Shown here: positions 11,474 to 21,510 of the stretch, one piece after another
Layout of the letters: every line of letters begins with the position of its first letter
How positions within the stretch are numbered: position 1 is the first letter of the stretch
NCBI GenBank assembly: GCA_038318385.1
Contig: JBBQCD010000017.1
Location: 1-64,000, forward strand
Direction of reading: 5' to 3'
DNA length: 64,000 nucleotides
Origin: Schlegelella_A sp038318385
GTDB taxonomy: Bacteria > Pseudomonadota > Gammaproteobacteria > Burkholderiales > Burkholderiaceae_C
Notes under the pieces: generated by a model
The model's database searches: none
What the model saw: only the letters and a program-made list of their open reading frames with translations
What the model was told of the DNA's origin: nothing
Translations under genes and position numbers: made by a program

Positions 11474-12006
11474 GATTCGGCAAGGACCGGGCTTACCCGG
11501 CGGACTGGGTGCTGGTGCCGGCCAGCGGCGCGGAGATCGAGGCGGTGGCCGCGCAATGCCGCCGCCTGGTGACCCGCCGTGCCCGACTTGCCGCCGGCGT
11601 CGCGATGATTCCGCTGCCCGGTCTTGATTGGCTGACCGATATCGGTGTGCTGCTCAAGCTGATTCCCGACATCAACCGCGCCTTCGGCCTGACGCCCGAG
11701 CAGGTCGAGCGCCTCGCTCCGGACCGTCGCGTCGCGGTCTACAAGGCGATCTCTGCCGGAGGCAGCATGCTGATGGGCCGGCTCGTCACGCGGGAGGTGA
11801 TCGTCAGGAGCCTGCGTGTCGTCGGCGTGCGGCTGACGACGCAGCAGGCGGCGAAGTACGTGCCGATCGCCGGTCAGGCGATCTCCGCGGCCTTGACGTT
11901 CAGCGCGTTGAAATACGTCTGCGAACTGCACATCCGGCAGTGCATGGGGGTGTCGCGTCAATTGCTGTTGCCCGCGCCGGCGCCATCGCCCGCCGAGACC
12001 CCCTGA
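11470..12006 (+). CDS. Conserved hydrophobic protein, DUF697/EcsC-like
   Basis: This 178-residue protein starts at an ATG overlapping the hrpA stop codon (ATGA). It has amphipathic and hydrophobic helices: ARLAAGVAMIPLPGLDWLTD, IGVLLKLIPDINRAFGL and AAKYVPIAGQAISAALTFSA. The pattern of Gly/Pro-containing helices resembles DUF697-like membrane-associated domains, but the match is from memory of the pattern and not decisive. Its translational coupling to hrpA suggests a shared transcript. The function is unknown. Confidence 0.7.
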   Translation: MRFGKDRAYPADWVLVPASGAEIEAVAAQCRRLVTRRARLAAGVAMIPLPGLDWLTDIGVLLKLIPDINRAFGLTPEQVERLAPDRRVAVYKAISAGGSMLMGRLVTREVIVRSLRVVGVRLTTQQAAKYVPIAGQAISAALTFSALKYVCELHIRQCMGVSRQLLLPAPAPSPAETP

Positions 12007-12022
12007 GTACAATCGCGGCTTT

Positions 12023-12099
12023 CGGGGCGTAGCGCAGCCTGGTAGCGCAACTGGTTTGGGACCAGTAGGTCGCGAGTTCGAATCCCGCCGCCCCGACCA
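12023..12099 (+). tRNA. tRNA-Pro (anticodon UGG)
   Basis: A complete 77-nt cloverleaf has acceptor CGGGGCG paired with CGCCCCG, the anticodon loop TTTGGGA with anticodon TGG, a T-arm with the TTCGAAT loop and an encoded CCA end. It lies 16 bp after the preceding protein gene and 22 bp before tRNA-Arg. Confidence 0.96.
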
Positions 12100-12121
12100 G
12101 CACCGATCCGGTTTGTCGACT

Positions 12122-12198
12122 CTGCCCGTAGCTCAACTGGATAGAGCACCAGCCTTCTAAGCTGGGGGTCGGGGGTTCGAGTCCCTCCGGGCAGGCCA
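12122..12198 (+). tRNA. tRNA-Arg (anticodon UCU)
   Basis: A 77-nt cloverleaf has acceptor CTGCCCG paired with CGGGCAG, discriminator G, an encoded CCA end and the anticodon loop CTTCTAA with anticodon TCT. The T-loop is TTCGAGT. It is paired with tRNA-Pro, probably as one transcript upstream of trpS. Confidence 0.95.
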
Positions 12199-12285
12199 TC
12201 GGCCACCCCGAGTCCGACCATCGACTTGCGGTGTGCCCGACACCTTGTTGATCCGTGCGCCTGCGGCTAGAACCTCTTCCGGACC

Positions 12286-13581
12286 ATGAACATCACACGT
12301 TTTCTGACCGGCATCACCACCTCGGGCACGCCCCACCTCGGCAACTACGTCGGCTCGATCCGGCCTTCGGTGCGCGCCAGCCAGCGCGACGACGTCGAGA
12401 GCTTCTATTTCCTGGCCGACTACCATGCGCTGATCAAGGTCGAGGAGCCGGCACGCATCCAGCGCTCGACGCTCGAGATCGCCGCCAGCTGGCTGGCCGC
12501 AGGGCTCGACCCGGAACGCGTCACCTTCTACCGCCAGTCCGACATTCCGGAAATTCCAGAGCTCACCTGGTTCCTGACGTGCGTCACCGGCAAGGGCGTG
12601 CTGAACCGGGCGCATGCCTACAAGGCGGCCGTCGACAGGAATCTCGCGACCGGCGCCGACACCGACGCCGACGTGACGGCGGGCCTCTTCATGTATCCGG
12701 TCCTGATGGGTGCCGACATCCTGATGTTCAACGCCCACAAGGTGCCGGTCGGCCGTGACCAGGTGCAGCACCTGGAGATGACGCGCGACATGGCGAGCAG
12801 CTTCAACCACCGCTACGGTCCGCATTTCGTCTTGCCCGACGTGGTGATCGAGGAATCGGTCGCCACGCTCCCCGGAGTGGACGGGCGCAAGATGAGCAAG
12901 AGCTACGACAACCACATTCCGCTCTTCGCGCCGCGCCCCCAGCTGAAGAAGCTGATCGCCGGCATCGTCACCGACTCGCGGGCCCCCGGCGAACCCAAGG
13001 AGATCGAGGGCTCGGCCCTGTTCCAGATCTTCCAGGCCTTCGCCAGCGAGGACGAGGCCACGGTCATGCGCAAGGCCTATGCCGACGGCATCGGCTGGGG
13101 TGACGCCAAGAACCTGGTGTTCGAGCGGCTGGATCGCGAGATCACGCCGATGCGCGAGCGCTACGAAGAGCTGATGCGCGACCCGGCGGCGATCGAAGCC
13201 ATCCTGCTGCGCGGCGCGACGAAGGCGCGCGCCATCGCCGCACCCTTCATGGCCGGTCTGCGCCACGCCGTCGGACTGCGCAATCTCGGCGCCACGAGCC
13301 ATGCCACGGCCGCCAAGGCCGACAAGGCAGCGTTGCCGGTGTTCAAACAGTATCGCGAGAAGGACGGCCGTTTCGCCTTCAAGCTGGTCGACGCGAGGGG
13401 GCGCCTGCTGCTGCAGAGCGAGGGCTTCACCTCGCCCCGGGACGCGGGCGCGGCGATCGCCCGTCTGCAGCAACGCGGCGCCGCGGCTCTGGTCGAATCA
13501 GAAGGCCGGATCGCCGCTGCCGAAGGCGTGTCGACCGACGACATCGCGGCTGCGCTGCGACATTTTGCCGACGCCGCCTGA
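12286..13581 (+). CDS. trpS: Tryptophan--tRNA ligase TrpS
   Basis: This is a class I aminoacyl-tRNA synthetase that charges tRNA-Trp. The HIGH-equivalent is TPHLGNYVGS near residue 16 and the KMSKS loop is KMSKSYDN near residue 204. At 431 residues it is longer than the compact 330-residue form. The extra C-terminal region (about residues 340-431) includes FKQYREKDGRFAFKLVDA and a short Gly/Ala-rich repeat, a layout I associate with long proteobacterial TrpS. It follows two tRNA genes on the same strand. Confidence 0.97.
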   Translation: MNITRFLTGITTSGTPHLGNYVGSIRPSVRASQRDDVESFYFLADYHALIKVEEPARIQRSTLEIAASWLAAGLDPERVTFYRQSDIPEIPELTWFLTCVTGKGVLNRAHAYKAAVDRNLATGADTDADVTAGLFMYPVLMGADILMFNAHKVPVGRDQVQHLEMTRDMASSFNHRYGPHFVLPDVVIEESVATLPGVDGRKMSKSYDNHIPLFAPRPQLKKLIAGIVTDSRAPGEPKEIEGSALFQIFQAFASEDEATVMRKAYADGIGWGDAKNLVFERLDREITPMRERYEELMRDPAAIEAILLRGATKARAIAAPFMAGLRHAVGLRNLGATSHATAAKADKAALPVFKQYREKDGRFAFKLVDARGRLLLQSEGFTSPRDAGAAIARLQQRGAAALVESEGRIAAAEGVSTDDIAAALRHFADAA

Positions 13582-13716
13582 CGGCAGGCCGGAAGGCGTC
13601 GCAACATGCCCATCGGCCGTGACCTGGCAGGTCATGGCTGGCAGCTGTGCATGCGGTATCTAGTCGACGTCGCCAGTCATGCCCTTCAGGCGCCGGGACG
13701 GCGGCCGCATCGATCC

Positions 13717-13730
13717 TTGATGCGGGTCAA
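13717..13730 (+). promoter_or_regulatory. Fnr/Anr-type operator upstream of the first usp gene
   Basis: The sequence TTGATgcggGTCAA is a near-perfect match to the Fnr/Anr consensus TTGAT-N4-ATCAA. Its centre lies about 66 bp before the usp start at 13790. A start point 41.5 bp downstream (about 13765) would leave a 25-base leader carrying AAGGA. Confidence 0.7.
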
Positions 13731-13789
13731 GTCGGCGCCTCCGCCGGCCCGGAAACTCAGGGTCTGGTCCTGCCCTTGAAGGAATCGTC

Positions 13790-14248
13790 ATGTATCAACG
13801 CATCCTGGTCCCGATCGACGGCAGCCCGACCGCGGTCGCCGGCCTCAAAGAGGCGATGATGCTGGCCAAGCCGTCGGGGGCGCGGCTGTGCCTGATGCAT
13901 GTCGTGGACGAGGTGCCCTTCGCCCTGAGCGCGGAAGGTTACGCCGCGATGTCGAGCGACGTGCTCGGCCTTCTGAAGGAATCCGGCGAAGCGTTGCTCG
14001 CGGAATCGAAGCGCCGAGTGGAAGCGGAGGGCATTCCCGTCGACACGGTTCTCTTCGACAGCCTCGACGGTCGCCTGTCCGAGCGTGTCGCCGATCAGAC
14101 CGGGGAGTGGGGTGCAGACCTGATCGTGCTCGGCACGCATGGTCGACGCGGCGTCAAGCGCCTGCTTCTCGGCAGCGATGCCGAGCAGATCGTCCGCACG
14201 GCCACGGTTCCGGTGCTGCTGGTCCGCGCTGCCGAAGCGAAGCGCTGA
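13790..14248 (+). CDS. Universal stress protein (UspA family), copy 1
   Basis: This is a single-domain cytosolic Usp of 152 residues. It begins MYQRILVPIDGSPTA and ends with the nucleotide-binding signature GTHGRRGVKRLLLGS (G-x2-G-x9-G-S), so it is probably of the ATP-binding type. AAGGA lies upstream of the ATG. A strong Fnr-type site precedes it. The two other usp genes in the window are also preceded by such sites, which suggests induction at low oxygen. Confidence 0.95.
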   Translation: MYQRILVPIDGSPTAVAGLKEAMMLAKPSGARLCLMHVVDEVPFALSAEGYAAMSSDVLGLLKESGEALLAESKRRVEAEGIPVDTVLFDSLDGRLSERVADQTGEWGADLIVLGTHGRRGVKRLLLGSDAEQIVRTATVPVLLVRAAEAKR

Positions 14249-14319
14249 GGCGTCGGCTCGGACCTCGGTCGTCTCGAGGCGCGGAGGGCGCGGCAGCGCG
14301 CCATTCCCCGCCGACGCGC

Positions 14320-14823
14320 TCAGGCCAGCGCGCTCAGCAGCACGGCCTGCAGCACGAAGCGGCGACTGTCTTCTCTCGAGGTTTGCCCGCCGAGACTGGC
14401 GGCGAGCAGTGCGGTCGGGTGGTCGCCGCCGGCGATGTTCCGGAATACCGGCACGCCGGCGTCTGCGGCGATGCGGCGAACCAGTGTGGGCGCAATGCCT
14501 TCGCATTCGACTGCGTCGTACAGCCGGCCCATGACCTGCGCGCATTGCCGCACGTCCGCCACCGGGCTGGCTTCGGAGAACGGCGGGTGGATGTGCGACA
14601 GCTGGGCACCGAGCTCCGTCACGGCGCGCCGAAAGATCGCGGCCGAAGCGCTCTGTGCCGTTGCGCTGAGCAGACCGAAGTGCTTGCCTCGCAACAGCGG
14701 CAGCGTCGTCCCCGCGAGCGCAGCGCGCTCGAGCATCCGTGCCGTGGCGAGAACCTCCTGCGCGTCGTGCGGCGAGAGCTCGTCGAAGGCTTCGGAGCGA
14801 AAGTGTCTGAGTTTCGCGGACAT
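14320..14823 (-). CDS. Half-length ornithine-carbamoyltransferase-like pseudoenzyme
   Basis: This 167-residue protein aligns by eye with the N-terminal (carbamoyl-phosphate) domain of ornithine carbamoyltransferase. LRGKHFGLL corresponds to LTGKNIALI, AQVMGRLYDAVE to ARVLGRMYDGIQ, AADAGVPVFRNIAGGDHPT to AQYAGVPVWNGLTNEWHPT. The STRTR phosphate-binding motif is replaced by AQSAS, and the whole ornithine-binding C-terminal domain is absent, so classical catalysis is very unlikely. The start MSAKLRHF at 14823 matches the family N-terminus. A TTGACggggGTCAA dyad lies 68 bp upstream, between this gene and the divergent Fnr-like regulator. The role is unknown and may be regulatory or structural. 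Confidence 0.7.
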   Translation of the reverse strand: MSAKLRHFRSEAFDELSPHDAQEVLATARMLERAALAGTTLPLLRGKHFGLLSATAQSASAAIFRRAVTELGAQLSHIHPPFSEASPVADVRQCAQVMGRLYDAVECEGIAPTLVRRIAADAGVPVFRNIAGGDHPTALLAASLGGQTSREDSRRFVLQAVLLSALA

Positions 14824-14890
14824 GGCGGGGGTGGGCACCGGAAACAGCTCCAGCGGATTGCGCAGCCTAGCCCGCGGTGATGCGCTGCAC

Positions 14891-14904
14891 TTGACGGGGG
14901 TCAA
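14891..14904. promoter_or_regulatory. Fnr/Anr-type palindromic operator between the OTC-like gene and the fnr-like gene
   Basis: TTGACggggGTCAA is a perfect 5+5 dyad of the Fnr/Anr/Dnr type. Its centre is about 74 bp before the OTC-like start and about 160 bp before the fnr-like start. At 41.5 bp on the minus side a TAGGCT hexamer (14864-14869) could be a -10 element, which favours control of the OTC-like gene. Autoregulation of the regulator is also possible. Confidence 0.65.
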
Positions 14905-15056
14905 GGCGACGAGCATCGGTCGAGACCGATACCGACGTGACACAAACGGTTTACCGAGGGTTACCCAACGACGCATGGCATTGGCTCGGTGTTGTCGAAC
15001 GGTTCCTAGGATGCAGTCATCGAATCGCCGACAGACCGCAACAACTCCAGGAAGCC

Positions 15057-15842
15057 ATGATGCTCAGCACCGCCACTACCGCACCTCCTGTCTACAACCG
15101 CACACTCGCCACGCTCGCCCCGCTGTCGAAGGCCGACGCGAGCGCGAACCTGCGGGCGAGTCAGGCGATCGCCGACACGCTCAAGCTGCTTCGCGACGAG
15201 CTGTCGCCGCAACGCCGCGTCGTCCGGGCGGGCGACGTGATCTACCAGGGCGGCGAGCCGTTCGCAAACCTCTACATCCTGAATTCCGGTTTCGCGAAGA
15301 TCGTCAATCTCTCGTCCGATGGACGCGAGCAGGTGGTCGGGCTGAAGTTCAGGGGTGACTGGCTCGGCTTCGACGGCATCGCGACGGGGCAGTACGTCTG
15401 CGACGCGGTGGCCATGGACACCGGCGAGGTCTGGGTGATCCGCTACGAAGCCTTGCTGGCCACCTGCGGCGGGGAGCCCGCTTTGCTGAGGGTGCTGCAC
15501 GAGGCGATGAGCCGCGAGATCGCCCGCGATCGAGATTCGCTGATGTCGGTCTGCACGCTGCCGGCCGATGCGCGCGTTGCCGATTTCCTGCGCTACTGGG
15601 CCGATTCGCTGGCCAAGCGCGGCATGCGTACCGACCAGATCACGCTGCGCATGACCCGTGCCGAGATCGGCAACTACCTCGGCATGACGCTGGAGACGGT
15701 AAGCCGGGCCCTGTCGAGGCTCGCACGGGACAAGGTCATCACCTTTGCCGAGAAGGGCCGCCGCGACGTCCACATCCCCGACGTCGGCGCGTTGACCGCG
15801 TTCGTGCAACGCTGCCTTTCCCCGGCTCCGCTGCTGCAGTGA
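15057..15842 (+). CDS. Crp/Fnr-family transcriptional regulator lacking the Fnr N-terminal cysteines
   Basis: This 261-residue regulator closely resembles Fnr in its sensor and DNA-binding domains: GDVIYQGGEPFANLYILNSG, LKFRGDWLGFDGIATGQY, LPADARVADFLRYW and the recognition helix region RAEIGNYLGMTLETVSRALS. The ETVSR element is the Fnr class that reads TTGAT half-sites. The N-terminal region has no cysteine, and the position of the fourth Fe-S ligand is not cysteine, so it probably does not bind an oxygen-sensing [4Fe-4S] cluster in the usual way. A Dnr-like or protein-level input is possible. CAGGAAG precedes the paired ATGs at 15057/15060. It is a candidate reader of the Fnr-type sites in this window. 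Confidence 0.88.
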   Translation: MMLSTATTAPPVYNRTLATLAPLSKADASANLRASQAIADTLKLLRDELSPQRRVVRAGDVIYQGGEPFANLYILNSGFAKIVNLSSDGREQVVGLKFRGDWLGFDGIATGQYVCDAVAMDTGEVWVIRYEALLATCGGEPALLRVLHEAMSREIARDRDSLMSVCTLPADARVADFLRYWADSLAKRGMRTDQITLRMTRAEIGNYLGMTLETVSRALSRLARDKVITFAEKGRRDVHIPDVGALTAFVQRCLSPAPLLQ

Positions 15843-15870
15843 CTTGCGCGCCGGCGAACCCGCCGGTCGA

Positions 15871-17937
<2,067 letters not shown>

Positions 17938-17940
17938 TCC

Positions 17941-18669
17941 TCAGCCGTTCGCCACCGCGGGGACGAGGATGTAGCCGGCTCCGCGCACCGACTTGATGAT
18001 CTGGGGAACCTCGGCATCCGTCTCGAGCTTCTTGCGGAGGCGCCCGACCTGCACGTCGATCGTGCGGTCGAAGGGTGCTGCGGCGCGCCCGCGCGTCTGC
18101 TCGATCAGGAAATCGCGTGACAGCACCCGTCCCGGGTTCTGTGCCAGCGTGCTGAGAAGCTCGAACTCGCCCGAGGTCAGCGCGACCTCGTCGCCGTTCG
18201 GGCTGAAAAGCTGACGGGCCGACGTGTCGAGTTGCCACCCCGCGAACACCAGGCGTTGGGGAGTGGCGGGGTGGGGCGCAGAGCCCGCCGGCGTCGCCTG
18301 CGGCAACCGGCGCAGCACGGCCTTGATGCGGGCCAGCAATTCGCGCAGGTCGAATGGCTTGGTGACGTAGTCGTCGGCGCCGACCTCGAGCCCCACCACC
18401 TTGTCGACGGCATCGCCTCGTCCGGTGACGATGACGAGCCCGCAGCGCCAATGCTCGCGCAGCTGGCGGGCGATGGCGAAGCCATCCTCGCCCGGCAGGC
18501 CCAGGTCGAGCAGGACGAGGGCCGGCGGGTCCGCGGCCATCAGATCGATCAGTGAGCGGCCGTCGCGCAGCCGGCTGACCCGAAAGCCGTGGCCTTGAAG
18601 GTAGTTTCCGAGCAGCACCGTGATGTCGACTTCATCGTCGACGACGGCGATGTGGAGCGGAGCAGTCAC
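17941..18669 (-). CDS. OmpR/PhoB-family response regulator
   Basis: This 242-residue regulator has a receiver domain (IAVVDDEVDITVLLGNY, phosphoacceptor in ALVLLDLGLPGEDGFAIA, and TKPFDLRELLARI) and a winged-helix effector (GEFELLSTLAQNPGRVLSRD, DRTIDVQVGRLRKKLE, VRGAGYILVP). I chose the GTG at 18669 because the receiver begins at once (VTAPLHIAVVDDE). A longer frame to 18879 is poorly coding. The effector ends at the final residues, which is typical. It lies 3 bp upstream of the hybrid kinase gene. Confidence 0.93.
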   Translation of the reverse strand: MTAPLHIAVVDDEVDITVLLGNYLQGHGFRVSRLRDGRSLIDLMAADPPALVLLDLGLPGEDGFAIARQLREHWRCGLVIVTGRGDAVDKVVGLEVGADDYVTKPFDLRELLARIKAVLRRLPQATPAGSAPHPATPQRLVFAGWQLDTSARQLFSPNGDEVALTSGEFELLSTLAQNPGRVLSRDFLIEQTRGRAAAPFDRTIDVQVGRLRKKLETDAEVPQIIKSVRGAGYILVPAVANG

Positions 18670-18841
18670 TCGTGGCGCAATCCGGTACGGCCGACCTGGC
18701 CTGGAGCAGGAAGGGTAACAGTTCGGTGCCGCCCGGTTCCAGGACCGCGGCCGCGGCGGCAGGCGCAGCCCCGATGCCGCCGATGGGCCACGACGCCACG
18801 GCACGGGGCCGATGGTCCGAAGCGTGCGGTCGTGACGAGAA

Positions 18842-18855
18842 TTGATCTGCGTCAC
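18842..18855. promoter_or_regulatory. Weak Fnr-type site between the response regulator and the AhpD-like gene
   Basis: TTGATctgcGTCAC matches the left half-site fully and the right half with a mismatch in its last base. It lies about 100 bp upstream of the AhpD-like gene and about 170 bp upstream of the divergent response regulator. The match is weaker than the other sites in the window. Confidence 0.35.
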
Positions 18856-18956
18856 GACGGTTTGCGATGGCAACAGCATGATGTCGTGACCTCTGGAACC
18901 TGCCCCGGCGGCGGGTTCCGACCCGCATGAACGCGAGCGCGCAACGACACTGCACC

Positions 18957-19370
18957 ATGCCCAATACGCCGACCCGCTTCCACGATCTGATCCAGTCGGT
19001 GACGCAAGGCCTTTCAGGCCTGCGCACGGGCACCCCGGATGTGATGAAGGCCTTCGGTGACCTCGGTCGCGCGGCCACGTCGAATGGCGCGCTCGATCGC
19101 AAGACCAAGGAACTGATCGCGCTGGCGCTCAGCGTCGCGGCCCGCTGCGATCCCTGCATCGGCTTCCACATGCAGTCCCTCGTCAAGCTCGGCGTCACCC
19201 GTCTTGAAGTCGAGGAGACCCTGGGTGTGGCCACGTACATGGGCGGCGGTCCTTCACTCATGTACGCGGCAGGCGCGATCGCCGCCTTCGAGGAGTTCAG
19301 CCTGGCGGACCCGGTGCAGATCGAGCCGGCGCCAGGCATCGGCGCGTCGCCACGGTCCATGCCCGTCTAG
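18957..19370 (+). CDS. Carboxymuconolactone decarboxylase/AhpD-family protein
   Basis: This is a small all-helical cytosolic protein. The AhpD core is KTKELIALALSVAARCDPCI with the redox CxxC (CDPC) followed by GFHMQ, then ETLGVATYMGGGPSLMYAAG. CxxC with a nearby His is the arrangement of AhpD-type peroxidase partners rather than of true muconolactone decarboxylases. The likely role is thiol-based peroxide or peroxynitrite handling. The start may be the ATG at 18957 or at 18927; neither has a strong ribosome-binding site. Confidence 0.88.
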   Translation: MPNTPTRFHDLIQSVTQGLSGLRTGTPDVMKAFGDLGRAATSNGALDRKTKELIALALSVAARCDPCIGFHMQSLVKLGVTRLEVEETLGVATYMGGGPSLMYAAGAIAAFEEFSLADPVQIEPAPGIGASPRSMPV

Positions 19371-19421
19371 CAGACTGGCGCACGCCGTGCTGAAGCGGCC
19401 GGTCAGCCGGTAGTCACGGAC

Positions 19422-21017
19422 ATGCCCTGCGCGGAAGAGAACGATGAAGACGCCGCAGGGCTCTCCCGCGCCCGTGCTCGCGTCGCGTCTCTGCAGGCGG
19501 AGCTCGAGGCGCGTGGCGGTGTTCCGGTCCCGATCATCGAGACCCACATTTCCTGGGTGTTGCTGACCGCGACCGAAGCCTGGAAGCTGAAGAAGCCGGT
19601 CCGCCTGCCTTTCGTCGATTTCACCCGGCTCGAGGTGCGTCGCCACTGTTGCGACGAAGAGCTGCGCCTCAACCGGCGCCTCGCGCCGAGTCTGTATCTT
19701 GGCGTCGTCGAGGTGCGCGACGGTCCGCAAGGGGCTACGCTCGGCGCAAGCGGACCGGTCGTCGACTGTGCCGTGAGGATGCGGCGTTTTCCGGACGGGG
19801 CCCTCTGGAGCGAGCGCCTCGAGACGGGTGCGCTCGTGCCGCGCGACATCGATCGACTCGCCGCGCACCTCGCCGCGTTTCATCGCGACGCCGCCGTCGC
19901 GCCGCAGGATGCCGGTTACGGCACTGCGGCGAGCCAACGGCTGATCGTCGGCCGGCTGATCGAAGGAATCAATGCTGCGTGGGGCGAGGGGGTCGACCCG
20001 GCGGCCCGCGAGTGGCCGGATCTGCGCGCCTGGTTGCAGGCGCAGTTGCGCACGCTGGAACCGACATTCGCGTTGCGCCTGGGCCGGGGCAAGGTGCGTG
20101 AGTGCCATGGGGACCTCCACCTCGCCAACCTGGTACAGCTCGGCGACGAGCCGACGGGCTTCGATGGCATCGAGTTCGATCCGGCGCTGCGATGGATCGA
20201 TATCGTCGACGACATCGCCTTCGTGGCGATGGACCTGCTGGCCCGCGGTGCTCGCGCACTGGCGTTTCGCTTCCTCGACCGCTGGTTCGAGGCAAGCGGC
20301 GATCACGATGGGCTGCCGTTGTTGCGCTACTACCTCGTCGGGCGCGCGCTGGTTCGCGCCCATGTCGGGCTTCTGGCCGAAGCCCGAGGCGCGCATCCGT
20401 TGCCGTCCGCCGCCGACTATCTGGGTGTCGCCGTGCGGCTCGCCGGGGCGGTCGATCCGCGGCTCGCCATCACGCATGGGCTGCCGGGTTCGGGCAAGAG
20501 TTTCGTGGCCGAGGGACTGGTCGAGGCGGCCGGCGCGATCCGCACGCGTTCGGACGTGGAGCGCAAGCGTCTGTTCGGCCTCGGCGCACTCGAGTCGTCG
20601 CGCGGCGCGGGGCAGGGAGGCATCTACGACGCCGCCAGTACGGCGCGAACCTACGCACGTCTGCTCGAGGTCGCACGCGTCGGGATTCGCTCGGGCTGGC
20701 CGACGGTGGTCGATGCCGCCTTCCTGCGCGCCAGCGAACGGGATGCCTTCGCCACCCTGGCACGGGAACTCGGCGTGCCGTTCACGATCGTCGACTGCCG
20801 CGCGCCCCTGGCGACCCTGCGGCAGCGCCTAGTCGAGCGCAGCGCGCGCGGCGCTGATCCCTCGGAGGCCGACGAAGCCGTGTTGGAGCGGCTCGCCATC
20901 GCCGTCGAGCCGCTGCGGGCAACCGAGTGCGCCGCGTCCCTGATCGTCGATGCCGCCGTGCCATGGACGGCGGAAAACCTGGCGCTGCGCTGGCGTGCGG
21001 CGACGGATCGCGCCTGA
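19422..21017 (+). CDS. Fused aminoglycoside-phosphotransferase-like kinase and P-loop ATPase
   Basis: This 531-residue two-domain protein has an N-terminal APH-like kinase lobe with the catalytic loop HGDLHLANLV near residue 229 and the metal-binding region FDGIEFDPALRWIDIVDDIA. It also has a C-terminal zeta-toxin/gluconokinase-like P-loop domain with HGLPGSGKSFVA near residue 352. Such APH-AAA fusions are widespread in proteobacteria and uncharacterised for substrate; the kinase domain is not evidence of antibiotic resistance. It follows the AhpD-like gene with a 51-bp gap, so co-transcription is possible. Confidence 0.88.
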   Translation: MPCAEENDEDAAGLSRARARVASLQAELEARGGVPVPIIETHISWVLLTATEAWKLKKPVRLPFVDFTRLEVRRHCCDEELRLNRRLAPSLYLGVVEVRDGPQGATLGASGPVVDCAVRMRRFPDGALWSERLETGALVPRDIDRLAAHLAAFHRDAAVAPQDAGYGTAASQRLIVGRLIEGINAAWGEGVDPAAREWPDLRAWLQAQLRTLEPTFALRLGRGKVRECHGDLHLANLVQLGDEPTGFDGIEFDPALRWIDIVDDIAFVAMDLLARGARALAFRFLDRWFEASGDHDGLPLLRYYLVGRALVRAHVGLLAEARGAHPLPSAADYLGVAVRLAGAVDPRLAITHGLPGSGKSFVAEGLVEAAGAIRTRSDVERKRLFGLGALESSRGAGQGGIYDAASTARTYARLLEVARVGIRSGWPTVVDAAFLRASERDAFATLARELGVPFTIVDCRAPLATLRQRLVERSARGADPSEADEAVLERLAIAVEPLRATECAASLIVDAAVPWTAENLALRWRAATDRA

Positions 21018-21182
21018 CGGATCGGATCGGCGTACGCCTTCCACGCGTCGGCCCGGTGCGCGGTTCTCCTGGGGTCGCTCGGCCTGAACAGCCGTTCGTC
21101 GCGGCGCGATCATTCACTGGTTGGTGCGCACGGTCTGCGGGTCTGTTGACCGACGACAGCACGAGCCCCTGCGGAGTGGGGA

Positions 21183-21371
21183 TCAGCGGGACGTGGTCGA
21201 AATACCCAGCATCGCGTAGAGCGGGCAGCGGGCCACGATCCCCGTCACGAGCGGGATGATGCCGATGTACCCCCAGGGACCGACGAGCCCGTAGGCGGCC
21301 GATCCGATCAACGCCACGCCGAGGAGGATGCGCAGGGCGCGGTCCACGTTGCCGACATTCAGCCTGTTCAT
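21183..21371 (-). CDS. Small DUF2892-type inner-membrane protein
   Basis: This 62-residue protein has the pattern MNRLNVGNVDRALRILLGVA, a second hydrophobic helix (VGPWGYIGIIPLVTGIVA) and the CPLY segment. This is the DUF2892 layout (two membrane helices, as in the tail of YgaP-type rhodaneses). GGGAGA precedes the ATG. It is divergent from usp copy 2; the 139-bp gap holds a TTGAT-type site. The function is unknown. Confidence 0.85.
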   Translation of the reverse strand: MNRLNVGNVDRALRILLGVALIGSAAYGLVGPWGYIGIIPLVTGIVARCPLYAMLGISTTSR

Positions 21372-21425
21372 CGTCGTCTCCCGGAATGATGATGTTCAGG
21401 GTAGGGCGCATCGTCGCAGCCGATC

Positions 21426-21439
21426 TTGATGACGCGCAA
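21426..21439. promoter_or_regulatory. Fnr/Anr-type site upstream of usp copy 2
   Basis: TTGATgacgCGCAA has a perfect left half-site and a right half with two mismatches. Its centre is about 79 bp before the usp start at 21511; GACACT at 21462-21467 could be a -10 hexamer at the class II distance. It could also serve the divergent DUF2892 gene. Confidence 0.45.
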
Positions 21440-21510
21440 ACGCCCGCGACACCTCGCGGTCGACACTGCTCCATCGCATTCTCGCCATGCATCGTTGCAG
21501 GAGCACCCGC

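Noticed and set aside
12023..12198. tRNA-Pro and tRNA-Arg as integration sites for a mobile element
   Set aside because: No integrase, no repeated tRNA 3' end downstream and housekeeping genes on both sides.
13618..13636. A TGACCT-GGC-AGGTCA hairpin after trpS
   Set aside because: It is a clear inverted repeat, but there is no T-run after it, so I do not call it a terminator. It may be chance or a weak operator.
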